Assembly (NCBI GenBank): GCA_009663005.1
Contig: VIGQ01000972.1
Coordinates: 32,501 to 42,500, forward strand
DNA: 10,000 bases
Direction of reading: 5' to 3'
Origin: Actinidia chinensis
Lineage: Eukaryota > Streptophyta > Magnoliopsida > Ericales > Actinidiaceae
In this document: in pieces, positions 1-7,420 of the stretch
Layout: the number at the start of each line of letters is the position of its first letter
Numbering within the stretch: position 1 is the first letter of the stretch
Program-made: the position numbers and the translations under genes
Notes under the pieces: model-generated
Databases searched by the model: none
What the model was told of the DNA's origin: nothing
The model's input: the letters and a program-made list of their open reading frames with translations, nothing else

Positions 1-282
1 GGCATGGCACGATAAGTAAGCGGGCTGACCGCACGTAAGATTAAGTAGACAGGGCAGACACGGCACGACACAAGTCACACGATCTAAGTTACGGGCCGGC
101 ACGGCACGGCACGAATAAAAAAAATTGCATACCTAGAACGCTTAAAAAGGCACGGCCCCTTAAAAAAGGGCAACGACACAGCACGATTAAGTAAAATGGG
201 CCCGGCACGCCCTGCACGAAGCACTACTGGCACGGAAGAAAAGTGGTACGGCACGGCACGGCGTGCACGTTTGACACCTCTA
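1..282. mobile_element. End of a hAT-type DNA transposon (other end outside window)
   Basis: This stretch is far more GC-rich than its surroundings and consists of degenerate, repeated GGCACG/GGCCCGGCACG units, the usual subterminal composition of plant hAT elements. It stops sharply at GTTTGACACCTCTA. Read on the minus strand this is TAGAGGTGTCAAAC, which matches the terminal inverted repeat style of plant hAT elements (YAGRGGTGTCAAA). The eight bases that follow (283-290, AGTATATC) are the expected place for the 8-bp target duplication, but the partner copy is off the left edge and cannot be checked. I see no transposase coding sequence here, so whether the element is autonomous is unknown. 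Confidence 0.7.
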
Positions 283-290
283 AGTATATC

Positions 291-875
291 CTTTGTGATC
301 CTTCATTTAAAAATGACACTCAATGGTTTGGACACTAAGTGACCATTCCAAGACCATATTCAACGCCAAATGGCTACCACATATGGGGCTGGACCTTGAG
401 AGAAATGTTGGATATATTAAACCCTTAAGGCATGAAAACAACAATTTCCAGCATTTAGGCCAGCAGGCTATAATTCTCCGCAATGACCAAAAACACTAGT
501 GTCATAATAATGGAAACCTGGTTTAGTTAACGAGAATCAGGAGGTGGAATTTGATGAATTTTGTACATCAAATGGTCGCGATCTCATTCTTTTTCCGTTC
601 ACCTGAAAAGAGGAAGAAAATATATTTGTTATTAAATATTTTAATAGTCCTGAGAATATGGAAATCTACGCTATTTTTGTAATGCAACAAAGTTTTAAGA
701 AAGAGAAGAAATTAAATACTTAAATTTATTTGACATCCATGGAGATTAAGAATATCTGTCGTTGACATGATAAGATTTCAACAATATAATGACTCGAATT
801 CTGGAGATTTCAAACAGACTTATGGGATCAAATTGTTCACATTCCGTCGTTTAGCTCGTGCTTGTAAGACAACTC
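291..875. other. AT-rich non-coding DNA, no gene seen
   Basis: Open frames here are short, biased in composition and lack convincing splice contexts. I see no recognisable protein motif, RNA gene or long repeat in this stretch. Confidence 0.5.
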
Positions 876-945
876 TTATTGGAATCTTTGGTCTTCATTA
901 TACAACTTTTTTATTGAAATCTTTTGTCTTCATTAAATTTTTTTC
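876..945 (+). repeat. 35-bp tandem duplication, two copies
   Basis: Two adjacent copies of about 35 bp, both beginning TTATTGRAATCTTT and sharing GTCTTCATTA at the same offset, lie at 876-910 and 911-945. They differ at several positions, so the duplication is not recent. Confidence 0.6.
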
Positions 946-1488
946 ATCTTTTCGTCAAAACTTTGAAGTTGCTCTGTTCGTCTCGAGTAGATGAATCAAA
1001 AAAGTAAAAAACGGTGGCCATATTTGATCAAAAAAATATCATTAAGAAACAAATAAGTAAAATATTGGACTACAATTTTGCTTATTTGTTGCATATTGGT
1101 CTTTCTTGTCGAATGTGGCCCATTTTTGTTTTTTACTTTTCGAATTCCTCCACTTGAGGTGAACTAAAAAGATTCCAAATTTTGACCAAAAGTTTTTACT
1201 GAAAAGAAAAAGATTCCCATTAAAAAGCAGAGCAAAAAACATGAGCCAAACCAAACTTTATTTACTATTACTAACTTGAAACAAAAAATTGGTAGTAAAT
1301 AAACTAGGTCATACCGGTGACCATGGACCTGGTTCAGGTATGGATTTGTCCAGGAGAGAATTTTCTACAGCACCACTCTTCATTGTTAGAATTTCTGCAA
1401 TATACTCAATCTCTATTCAAATTATGAACTACAGAATATGTTCTCGATGTATTGCTAGGACTATATCTAAACTCGAAAATGACTATAT
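946..1488. other. AT-rich non-coding DNA, no gene seen
   Basis: The sequence is rich in A and T homopolymer runs. No open frame here shows a recognisable domain or believable splice signals on either strand. Confidence 0.45.
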
Positions 1489-1532
1489 CACACACACACA
1501 CACACACACACGCACACATCACCCCACACACA
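1489..1532. repeat. (CA)n microsatellite
   Basis: An uninterrupted run of eleven CA units covers 1489-1510, followed by an interrupted CA-rich tail (CGCACACATCACCCCACACACA). The tract is a dinucleotide repeat and probably length-polymorphic. It lies just inside the putative intron downstream of the minus-strand exon at 1544-1652. Confidence 0.95.
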
Positions 1533-1543
1533 AGTAACATCAC

Positions 1544-1652
1544 CTCTCTAGCAGCTTCCATGGCAGCCAACCATTCATCAGAAAAAGGAACTGCATAGAT
1601 GCGGGGGTGTATTATTAGACTATTTTGCTTCCCATGATCCTCTGAGTTCTTG
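1544..1652 (-). CDS. Internal exon of an unidentified plant protein (possibly a relic)
   Basis: On the minus strand a strong acceptor (CTTTCATTGCAG at 1653 and above) opens a 109-nt segment that ends at a donor GAGAG|GTGATG. The frame is open throughout: one leading base and 36 codons. The translation is hydrophilic, with SEDHGKQN, HPRIYAVPF and the block SDEWLAAMEAARE near the end. The PFSDEWLAA-EAA block resembles, from memory, a short conserved motif in uncharacterised plant-specific proteins, but I cannot name the family or a function. The longer open frame around it (1406-1948) runs through the CA microsatellite and is not all coding. I see no clear next exon between 1 and 1488, so this may be a leftover exon of a decayed gene. 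Confidence 0.4.
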
Positions 1653-3406
1653 CTGCAATGAAAGGTTGTCAGGACAAAGGTCAAATTAGCATATATCAAA
1701 ATTTCAGGTAGAACATGTGAAATGAATGATAAAGAGAAAAGAAGGAATAGACACACCCCACACAGAATTGAGTAGTGGCCATAGATTGATACACGACATT
1801 GGCAATCGCTGTATCCCCTCATCTTCTTATCTTCCTGCAAGACAAAGGTAGTCCTCCAGCTTGTGCAGTAGTTCACCACTTGGAACCAACATTTGCCTGA
1901 GAAACTATAACTCCTCACATCTGGCATGATAGTATTCATATTATCCAATTCCTCTATCCACTATGTTAGTTTTATTAGCCTGTCTCCTTTTGAACCATAA
2001 AACTGATTCTCACTATACAAAATCTGTTGCCGGTATTGCTCACGCCCAAAAGTGCTGATTGTCCCTCATCATCAAAACTGAACCAGATTTTTGAGTTTAG
2101 CTTGACCCAAGAATACCATGTCATTTCACAATGATCAAGGGGGAGGACTTATCAAATACTCATTTGAGTCTCGTATTACAGAACCCGATGGTGCATCCTC
2201 CACAGTTCGTGCTCTAGCCATACCTTCATGGCAACACCAATATCTTGCATTGACATGGTACCTGAATTACACCAATGGAACTTTTTGATTCACTTCTGGT
2301 CAACATCACTTTGATCGTGAGCACTTTGGACATTCACAAGGGAACTTTTCTTCTTGGAGTTCTTCAAGAGCTAGTGCTTTTTCCAAGCACAGTGAATCGT
2401 TTCAAATACATGCATGCTTCTCTGGAACACAATAATCAACTACAAGGCTGAGGAGGTTTGCGGCTCTGGTAGTCCTCCAGATTGTCCATCATCAACAACA
2501 ACCTTAAACAGTGACTATTCATAGCTGATTACTCATTAACTGTTGTCTGCTTCCCTCTAACAAATGCCTCATCTAGGATTCCACTTTGGGGCATCCTCCC
2601 ATGAATAATCTTTTCTCATCTTATCTACTGTACTTGCAACTTCTTTGGCTTGTTTTTGTTGCAATATTTAAAATAAAGATGCCGTTGACACTTTTTAATT
2701 CACTTCCAGCAGAACCTTGATTTTTCAGACTAACGTCCAATCAGTGCTTCAAGATATAGAGTGTGGAATTCGCCAAGAGATCTCCTCTCCCAACGAAAAT
2801 GCCACGCTCATCTTGATTCTGAGTCTCCTTGAGAGGTTTGTCTGAAGAAACTTAGTTTCGCTTCCTCTGCCAGATATATTCTTCACCCATTAGCTCCTAT
2901 AGCTTCTTCTTTGATCAAAGAACCTACGGCATGTGGTTGCAAATAGTTACAGTACCCTGTCCCGTATGGATCGTTTTCTCTTCGCCAAAGATAGATAAAC
3001 CCTGAATTGGTTGTCAATAGAATCTTATGATTTTCAACTGCAGGAACTATATCTGCTTAGTGGAAGAGTGGCCTCTTCGCTTGTGGCTTCTCAACTAATG
3101 TCCTGCACATCAGCACCACCATATTGATTACGCCAGGACCTTGAGTAATAAGAACATTAGAACAATTCAATTACACACAGGATCATCGTCTTTCGCTGGA
3201 CTAACATTAAGTGCAATCTCAAGACATGTACCCCATGAGATTCTTCAGCAAGGTGTTGCTTTTTTGACAACATTACATAATCATCTAAAAGGGAACCGTG
3301 GTTTAACAACTCAGAGTTTTGTTTCAATTTGAAGCATGACTTGGATCGGAGGTTTCTCCAGATTTTTTATTATCATCATCAACCGCTCAATATTGATCAT
3401 GAACCT
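1653..3406. other. Long stretch without an acceptable gene; several ambiguous open segments
   Basis: Balanced base composition and several medium-length open frames suggest old coding or transposon-derived DNA, but no frame is continuous. On the plus strand, 2118-2285 is open from an ATG, stops at TGA 2286-2288, then stays open to about 2431 in the same frame. An overlapping ATG frame at 2275 also runs for about 58 codons. On the minus strand, open segments lie near 2895-3065 and 3157-3369, the latter overlapping a plus-strand open frame at 3141-3332. Because both strands are open at the same places, I do not assign genes. I recognised no domain. Confidence 0.4.
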
Positions 3407-3763
3407 CTAAAGTATGCAGCTTATTGTCCGACCTTCAGATAATGAAGCTGTATCCAAGAAATGCCCTAGTATATCTTCCACTTGTATTTTGTCACTCAAC
3501 TGATCATGTGAAGCACATTCATATGCTTGTTCCAGCCTTTCATGTGGAGGACCGTTGGAACTTAAATTTTCACTTCCGCTTGACTTGTATATGTTTGAAG
3601 TGACATTTGGAACATTCTCCTTGTTTTGGAACTCTAATGATTTTATGTTCTCAACTTTATGTGGTTCCCCACATTCTTGAAATCCTTTGCCACCATCGAC
3701 CTCTTGGTTCTCTTTCGTCGAATCAGACTTTCTTAAATAGTATGGAATCATTGCTTCTACCTT
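3407..3763 (-). CDS. Candidate terminal exon of an unidentified hydrophilic protein
   Basis: The minus strand has an acceptor (AAATAAGTGCAG, with AG at 3764-3765) followed by 118 open codons and a TAG stop at 3407-3409. The translation is strongly hydrophilic and low in hydrophobic residues, with KENQEVDGGKGF, NKENVPNVTSN and SSGSENLSSNGPP. This composition is typical of a disordered plant regulatory or scaffold protein and unlikely for random AT-rich DNA. No catalytic motif, membrane segment or signal peptide is visible, and I do not recognise the family. Upstream exon-like pieces on the same strand at 3946-4082 and 4249-4386 could belong to it, although the reading phase to the nearest does not fit with the sites I chose. 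It could be the end of a live gene or a relic. Confidence 0.4.
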   Translation of the reverse strand, partial: KVEAMIPYYLRKSDSTKENQEVDGGKGFQECGEPHKVENIKSLEFQNKENVPNVTSNIYKSSGSENLSSNGPPHERLEQAYECASHDQLSDKIQVEDILGHFLDTASLSEGRTISCIL

Positions 3764-3945
3764 CTGCACTTATTTTCCTTCTAAATTAAATCTCCTGTTT
3801 TCATGGAAAGATCACTACTAGCAAAATGGAAACAGAACATTCTGTACTCGAGCCTGGATCCTACCTAACATTTCCACTAAATGTTAGCATTATTTTCCAT
3901 TTTCAGTATTTTCCCTGGGGCATGAAAGCAGTTTTTCTTTGATAC

Positions 3946-4082
3946 ATGATGTGTATCTGGTTGCAGCGTGATCCATTAGGTGGAAGCACTCCAGCTGGAA
4001 ACACCGCTAATCCACAATTAGCTTTCGGAACAATTTGTTGACTATGGATTGGTTGATGTTGTTCTTCTAAGGCAAAGTTAGT
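3946..4082 (-). CDS. Candidate internal exon, unidentified protein
   Basis: On the minus strand the acceptor CCTCCTTTTTGAATGTGCAG precedes an open segment rich in Q, P, N and H, with EEQHQPIHSQQIVPKAN followed by GLAVFPAGVLPPNGS. A possible donor is AT|GTATCA at 3945-3940. The frame is open past the proposed donor until a TGA near 3903. With this donor the exon ends two bases into a codon, which does not match the phase of the candidate exon at 3407-3763. Either the donor is elsewhere or the gene is decayed. Function is unknown. Confidence 0.3.
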
Positions 4083-4248
4083 CTGCACATTCAAAAAGGA
4101 GGCATTTGGGAGACGCAAATGGAAACTCTTTAAATTAAAAATGAGAAAGAAACTATGTAGCTAAAGGTTAGCCACAAATAATCTCAATGAATTCTAGATA
4201 CTGTTTTCACCCAAGGCATGAAGTGGAAAGAGCTTGCTGGAGTCTTAC

Positions 4249-4386
4249 CATGATTCCTTCTAGGATTTTGTTGTTATGGTTTTGCGGCCCATGAAAGATC
4301 AGCAGCCATCCTTTATGCTTTATTTGCAGAACTTTGTATTTGTAAAGTAGCCGTTGTAATGCAGTACTCTTTTTGAAAAATATCTG
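4249..4386 (-). CDS. Candidate internal exon, unidentified protein
   Basis: This segment has the cleanest splice signals of the minus-strand set. A branch/pyrimidine stretch and acceptor GATTTATTTTTCAG lead in, and the donor ATCATG|GTAAGACT closes it. The 138 nt between them are open in one frame for exactly 46 codons (beginning QIFFKKSTALQRLL, ending KILEGIM). A second frame is also open for its first 23 codons, so the frame is not certain. No domain is recognised. Its position upstream of the pieces at 3946-4082 and 3407-3763 suggests a common transcript, which only RNA evidence could confirm. Confidence 0.3.
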
Positions 4387-5265
4387 CTGAAAAATAAATC
4401 AAGTTACAGAATAAAGAAACACATCAATTTCGTTTTGCACTTTGTTCAGGAAAATTATGCAGATCAATGGCCTTCAAAATTGAGGGATGATAACGGGGGT
4501 CAAGCCCAATTGTTTACTCTTTACCATTTTCAAGAAGACATAAAGTTGATTTAGAATGCCTGAAGTATCTACCAGAAAAGTATATGAAGGGTATCTGCTT
4601 GATCAATCTGATTATGCTTGGAGTTTGCTTGCACTGAGCACAGTTACTCTTATTAATTTTATGAAGTTAATAGCACCAGATCTTGAAAGCTGTTATTTTG
4701 GGAATCTTTGATTTCTTTTATTGCAGCCTTTGTTTTGCTTGCATTTGCGGCCTTTTAAGAGTGCAGTAGAAGTTTGGAAGGCATTTTCATAGTTTGTTAC
4801 AAAGACAAAAAAATTCCTAACCGAGACAAACATTTCATGAAAAAGGTAAAACCAGTATAAGAAACCTGTGGACAATCATCACTTTTGGACCCATTCCTAT
4901 TACCCTTTTAATTTGACAGCATTTTTGGTGTACCCTGAGAGCATATATTCACCATAGACAAAATAAGTTAAATTGTCCTAATCAAAAGATGAACGATAGT
5001 TGTGTTCAAACTCCAGAAAGACTAACTACAAAAGTTGAAGCTGCACCATCTCGAGGTGAACAAAAACATCTTTCATCCGTAAACATTAGCATTCGCTTTT
5101 TTGTTTGAACTAGTCGCAGGATTTTCTTTAACTAAATTGTGCAAAACCACGTAAGCCCACATCTAACTGAATCGCAGCACAACCAGATTCCTTGAAACCT
5201 TCCTCTGTTCTTTATGTATATCTGGTAGCACCTCCCTGCTAGAGTTACCAAAGCTTCCACTAAAA
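4387..5265. other. Non-coding DNA between the minus-strand exons and the NPF pseudogene
   Basis: I found no convincing exon or element here. The minus-strand open frame at 4693-4875 is aromatic-rich and looks like chance translation of AT-rich DNA. I searched the plus strand for the missing N-terminal half of the NPF transporter found just downstream (first membrane helices, the loop before helix 5) and did not see it, so the pseudogene is truncated at its 5' side or decayed beyond recognition by eye. Confidence 0.45.
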
Positions 5266-5497
5266 ATAGATAATTCTAGTGGCTGTGGCCAATGTAGTTG
5301 GCCTACCGGTTTCATCTTGTTTGGAGCACTATTCTACTGCCGTGTTAGGCCTCAAGGGAGCTCATTTTGGCTCGTGTTGTCGTTGCAGCTATTCAAAAGA
5401 GGAAGATCTTGCTCTCACTTAAAAGTGAAGATGATTACCGTAGAGTACATGATGGAGCGGCAATGGTGGTTGCTTCAACACCTACAACTCCTGTCAA
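5266..5497 (+). pseudogene. NPF pseudogene, remnant of the penultimate exon
   Basis: From 5266 the first frame reads IDNSSG, then SWPTGFILFGALFYCRVR and PQGSSF, matching the family's D/N-VSW, G-IPTG-ML and hydrophobic helix followed by VRPQGS. Around 5366-5370 the homology moves to another frame (mod-3 change from 1 to 0) and continues as LARVVVAAIQKRKILLS, SEDDYRRVHDGA and STPTTPV, the start of the central loop. The exon ends CCTGTCAA|GTAAGA, a canonical donor. Homology upstream of 5266 is lost, so most of this exon and all earlier ones are missing. Confidence 0.8.
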
Positions 5498-5576
5498 GTA
5501 AGAAAATTCCAGTTACTTTAACATTTCTCCAAATTCTTCAACTTTTTATTCATGGAATATACTGTTGTGCTCAAAA

Positions 5577-5586
5577 CTAATACCAA
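5577..5586 (-). other. Primer-binding-site-like sequence next to the LTR
   Basis: On the minus strand TTGGTATTAG directly follows the LTR. It matches TTGGTATCAG, the start of the initiator-Met tRNA primer site used by plant Ty1-copia elements, at nine of ten bases. The site then degenerates (TTTTGAGC instead of AGC). Only about 25 bp beyond the LTR look element-derived. Confidence 0.45.
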
Positions 5587-6067
5587 TCACACACACAACA
5601 GACATAAAGATTTACGTGTTCGGCCAACGATGCCTACGTCCACGGAGAGAAATCAACATCCACTATCAAACGACTGGATTACAATGGAGGAGACTCGATC
5701 TGTTCAAACTCACACTCTCTTCACACTCGTCTCTCTGTCTTGCCTCTCAATCTCACTCATATCATCTGCTCTCAGCCCACAACACAATGCACGTAGAAAA
5801 TCTAAGCACCCTACCTCCCTTTTATAGACCAAGGGAAGGAGGTGGTTGACTCCTAATAGAATACCTAATCATTTCCTAATCTAACTAGGAAACAAAAAGA
5901 TCAAAACTCTCAAGAGTTCTGATAAACTCGAAGTTTTACCGTCACATGGACATCCATAGGACTCAATCGTGCTGGCTTGACTACTGGACCTTGACTCATC
6001 CAAGTAGGCTTTTGGACTCATTCAGATGGGTCTGGACTCACATATAGCCATATATATTTTGTTATCA
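5587..6067 (-). mobile_element. Ty1-copia-type LTR, antisense, inside the NPF intron
   Basis: Read on the minus strand the element begins TGATAACAAAATATA and has a U3-like segment, then a TATA box (TATAAAAGGG, 5826-5817). A transcribed-leader-like region follows, with the CCGTGGACGTAGGC and GGCCGAACACGTAAATCTTT blocks that are common in the R/U5 of plant copia LTRs. It ends at about 5587, just before a primer-binding-site-like sequence. No gag-pol coding sequence or second LTR is present in the window, so this is a fragment: one LTR and a trace of the internal region. The ends are estimates because the terminal TG...CA inverted repeats and the 5-bp target duplication are not clean. Confidence 0.6.
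5820..5826 (-). promoter_or_regulatory. TATA box of the antisense LTR
   Basis: The minus strand reads GGTCTATAAAAGGGAGG, a strong plant TATA context. Its place between a U3-like and a leader-like segment fits an LTR promoter. If active, it would transcribe leftward, antisense to the NPF remnant exon at 5266-5497. Confidence 0.5.
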
Positions 6068-6337
6068 CCTAGATTTCAAGTAAGAATACAATTTGGCCTT
6101 ACCTTTTCCAATTTCTAATGAACAACAATATAAGAATGGTGGTTTTCCCCTTTTTGAAGCTTTTTACGCACCAATTTTTTTTTTCCTACGTTTTTTACTT
6201 CCTACTTTATCCATTCTCAACTTCGTTTTTACTTCAACAATTTAGATTTCGTCTTAACGTTAAGATCACACGCATCGCCTTTACATTTTCGATTTTCTCT
6301 CTGATCACCAAACCAAAACTTGCAATCTTAATCACAG

Positions 6338-7035
6338 GTTTCTTAACCCGGCAACTCTGAAAACTGAAGGAGACATTGGATGCGATGGCTCGATCACAAA
6401 CTTGTGATTGCAGCAAGTAGAAGATTTAAAAACCCTAATCAGGCGCTTTCCACTATGGTCCACCGGCATATTCCTAAGCACCCCACTAGCCATCCAAAGC
6501 AGCTTAGCCACCGTCCAAGCCCTCACCAAGGACCGGCACCTCGGACCTTACTTCAAAATCCCATTGGGGTCCATGCTAGTCTTCATAATGGTCTCCGCAC
6601 CCCTCACAATCATCCTGCTAGACCAGTTCTTATACGGTTATACCCCACGTGGCCGAAGATCACCGGTCGATTTCCACAGCCCTTCAGCGAATAGGGATTG
6701 ACCACGTGTTGTGGTGTCCCTCAACATGGCCGTGTCAGCGGCGGAGTTTAGGCGTCTCAACGGCCAAGATGGTTTTCCCAATTCAATCGTTTCCCCCTGT
6801 CCGTCTTCCCGGGGAACAACCGCCTTGGTTTTAACATGAATTTCCTTCCGCCAGCATTTGAAATACGACGACGGTAAATGGTTGCGATGTTTTATCGGAA
6901 AATCGCGTATTATTTTGAGCCTTGCCCTGGTTGGTGTGGTTAGAAGCACATGGTGGTTGCCTGCCCTAAATCATGGAGGATGGATCAGGGGTATTGGCCA
7001 TACCCTTGGCCATGTTTGTTTCAATCACATTCAAT
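6338..7035 (+). pseudogene. NPF pseudogene, remnant of the last exon
   Basis: The exon starts G|TTT CTT AAC (FLNPATLKTEGDI, like the family FLDKAAI-TEGD). A TGA at 6405-6407 replaces the usual PWRLC segment, and frame 0 then carries QQVEDLKTLIR through LLDQFLY (6408 to about 6635). A small insertion with a TATAC duplication shifts the frame to TWPKITGRFPQP (6647-6682), then again to LQRIGIDHV (6682-6708), and back to VVVSLNMAVSAAEFRRL (6711-6764) and NSIV. About twenty family residues are then missing. LPGEQPPWF and EFP lead to the NTTT/MVAM block near 6870-6880, LSLALVGVVRSTWWLP, and finally NHGRMDQGYW near 6970-7000. Homology fades at about 7035, before the normal C-terminus. Confidence 0.88.
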
Positions 7036-7133
7036 CATCCCGGACTAGGTCGGACTGGACAACGAGCTCCAGTCCATCCAGTCGCGTGTTTATTTACAAA
7101 AATTGACTCCGTACAAATGTCCCGAACCGACTA

Positions 7134-7158
7134 ATAGTCCCACCGTACATGGGACTAT
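7134..7158. repeat. Small perfect hairpin in ggact/agtcc-rich DNA
   Basis: ATAGTCCC at 7134-7141 pairs exactly with GGGACTAT at 7151-7158 across a 9-base loop. Several more GGACT/AGTCC motifs occur nearby (about 7039-7060, 7207-7213), and again at 8109 and 8170-8203. This pattern resembles subterminal repeats of a non-autonomous DNA transposon. Confidence 0.5.
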
Positions 7159-7215
7159 CCTGTCCTGGGGGAAGGTGGACTTAGTTTCCTCGGATAAAGC
7201 CTAAGTCGGACTAAT

Positions 7216-7225
7216 TATATAAATA
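7216..7225 (+). promoter_or_regulatory. TATA-like element followed by CT-rich leader-like DNA
   Basis: TATATAAATA lies about 50-110 bp upstream of a CT-rich tract, an arrangement seen in plant core promoters with pyrimidine-rich 5' leaders. No start codon with a usable reading frame follows: the sequence turns into T-rich DNA at about 7333. It may be a decapitated or transposon-carried promoter, or chance. Confidence 0.3.
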
Positions 7226-7284
7226 CGATTTAGTTGCCCTTAACCATTCCTGAATAATTTTATCTGTCCTTCCCTTCTCGCAGC

Positions 7285-7420
7285 GCCTCTTCATACTCTC
7301 CTCTCTCCCTCTCCTCCTCTCTCTCTCTCTCTTTCTTTTTTTTTACTTTTTTTCTCTTTTTTTCTTCTTTTTTTTTTAATAATTTTTTTTATTTTTTTAT
7401 TAATTAGTTTTTTATCTTTT
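7285..7420 (+). repeat. Polypyrimidine tract with (CT)8 and T-rich run
   Basis: The plus strand is almost purely C and T from 7285, includes an uninterrupted (CT)8 at 7317-7332, and then becomes T-rich with scattered A to about 7420. This is a low-complexity tract. No gene is visible. Confidence 0.8.

Larger units (their letters stand above)
5498..6337 (+). other. Retained intron of the NPF pseudogene
   Basis: The intron starts GTAAGA (5498) and ends TTGCAATCTTAATCACAG (6337). Two bases of a codon precede it and one follows, so splicing would give AAG (Lys) then TTT CTT AAC, in register with the family. Much of its 840 bp is an inserted antisense LTR (about 5587-6067). The open frames inside it (5552-5849, 6118-6360) are not genes. 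Confidence 0.75.
5266..7035 (+). pseudogene. NRT1/PTR family (NPF2-like) transporter pseudogene, 5'-truncated, with retained intron
   Basis: NPF proteins are proton-coupled importers in plant membranes with twelve helices; members of the NPF2 clade move nitrate, glucosinolates and other small solutes. This copy covers roughly from the region around helix 6, through the central cytoplasmic loop, to helices 11-12. Diagnostic blocks seen include RVRPQGSSF, VVVAAIQKRKILLS, QQVEDLKTLIR, FPLWSTGIFLSTP, AIQSS, DRHLGPYFKIP, LQRIGI and a WLP-NHGRMDQGYW block. It cannot encode a transporter: the first half is absent, at least four reading-frame changes and several stops interrupt it, and the last residues are missing. 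It keeps an intron whose donor and acceptor restore the frame at a Lys-Phe junction, in the place of the family's usual QFR|FLDKAA boundary. It therefore arose by DNA duplication, not retrotransposition. Clade placement is from memory of family sequences, not a search. Confidence 0.88.

Noticed and set aside
1..282. GGCACG repeats as a satellite or CRISPR-like array
   Set aside because: The units are degenerate with no fixed period or spacers, and the block ends in a hAT-type terminus.
767..994. 75-codon plus-strand open frame
   Set aside because: It overlaps the 35-bp tandem duplication, is full of F, L and K from T- and A-runs, and has no domain or splice context.
1406..1948. 180-codon minus-strand open frame as a single protein
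   Set aside because: It translates the CA microsatellite as a Cys-Val run. Only the central 109 nt (1544-1652) have splice borders and exon-like composition.
1847..2484. Shared word GGTAGTCCTCCAG at 1849 and 2468 as a possible duplication
   Set aside because: Similarity does not extend much beyond about 18 bp on either side, so it may be chance.
5164..5580. 138-codon stop-free plus frame as an intact exon
   Set aside because: Only 5266-5366 of it matches the NPF family. The matching frame changes at about 5367, and a canonical donor ends the exon at 5497.
5552..5849. Two overlapping plus-strand frames of about 90 codons
   Set aside because: They lie within the antisense LTR and the pseudogene intron. 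The composition reflects LTR sequence, not a gene.
6118..6360. 80-codon plus-strand frame before the last NPF exon
   Set aside because: Phe- and Leu-rich translation of T-rich intron DNA. The real homology near its end is in another frame.
6332..6949. Minus-strand frames of 65 and 103 codons opposite the NPF exon
   Set aside because: They are antisense shadows of the GC-richer pseudogene exon. The plus strand carries the recognisable transporter blocks.
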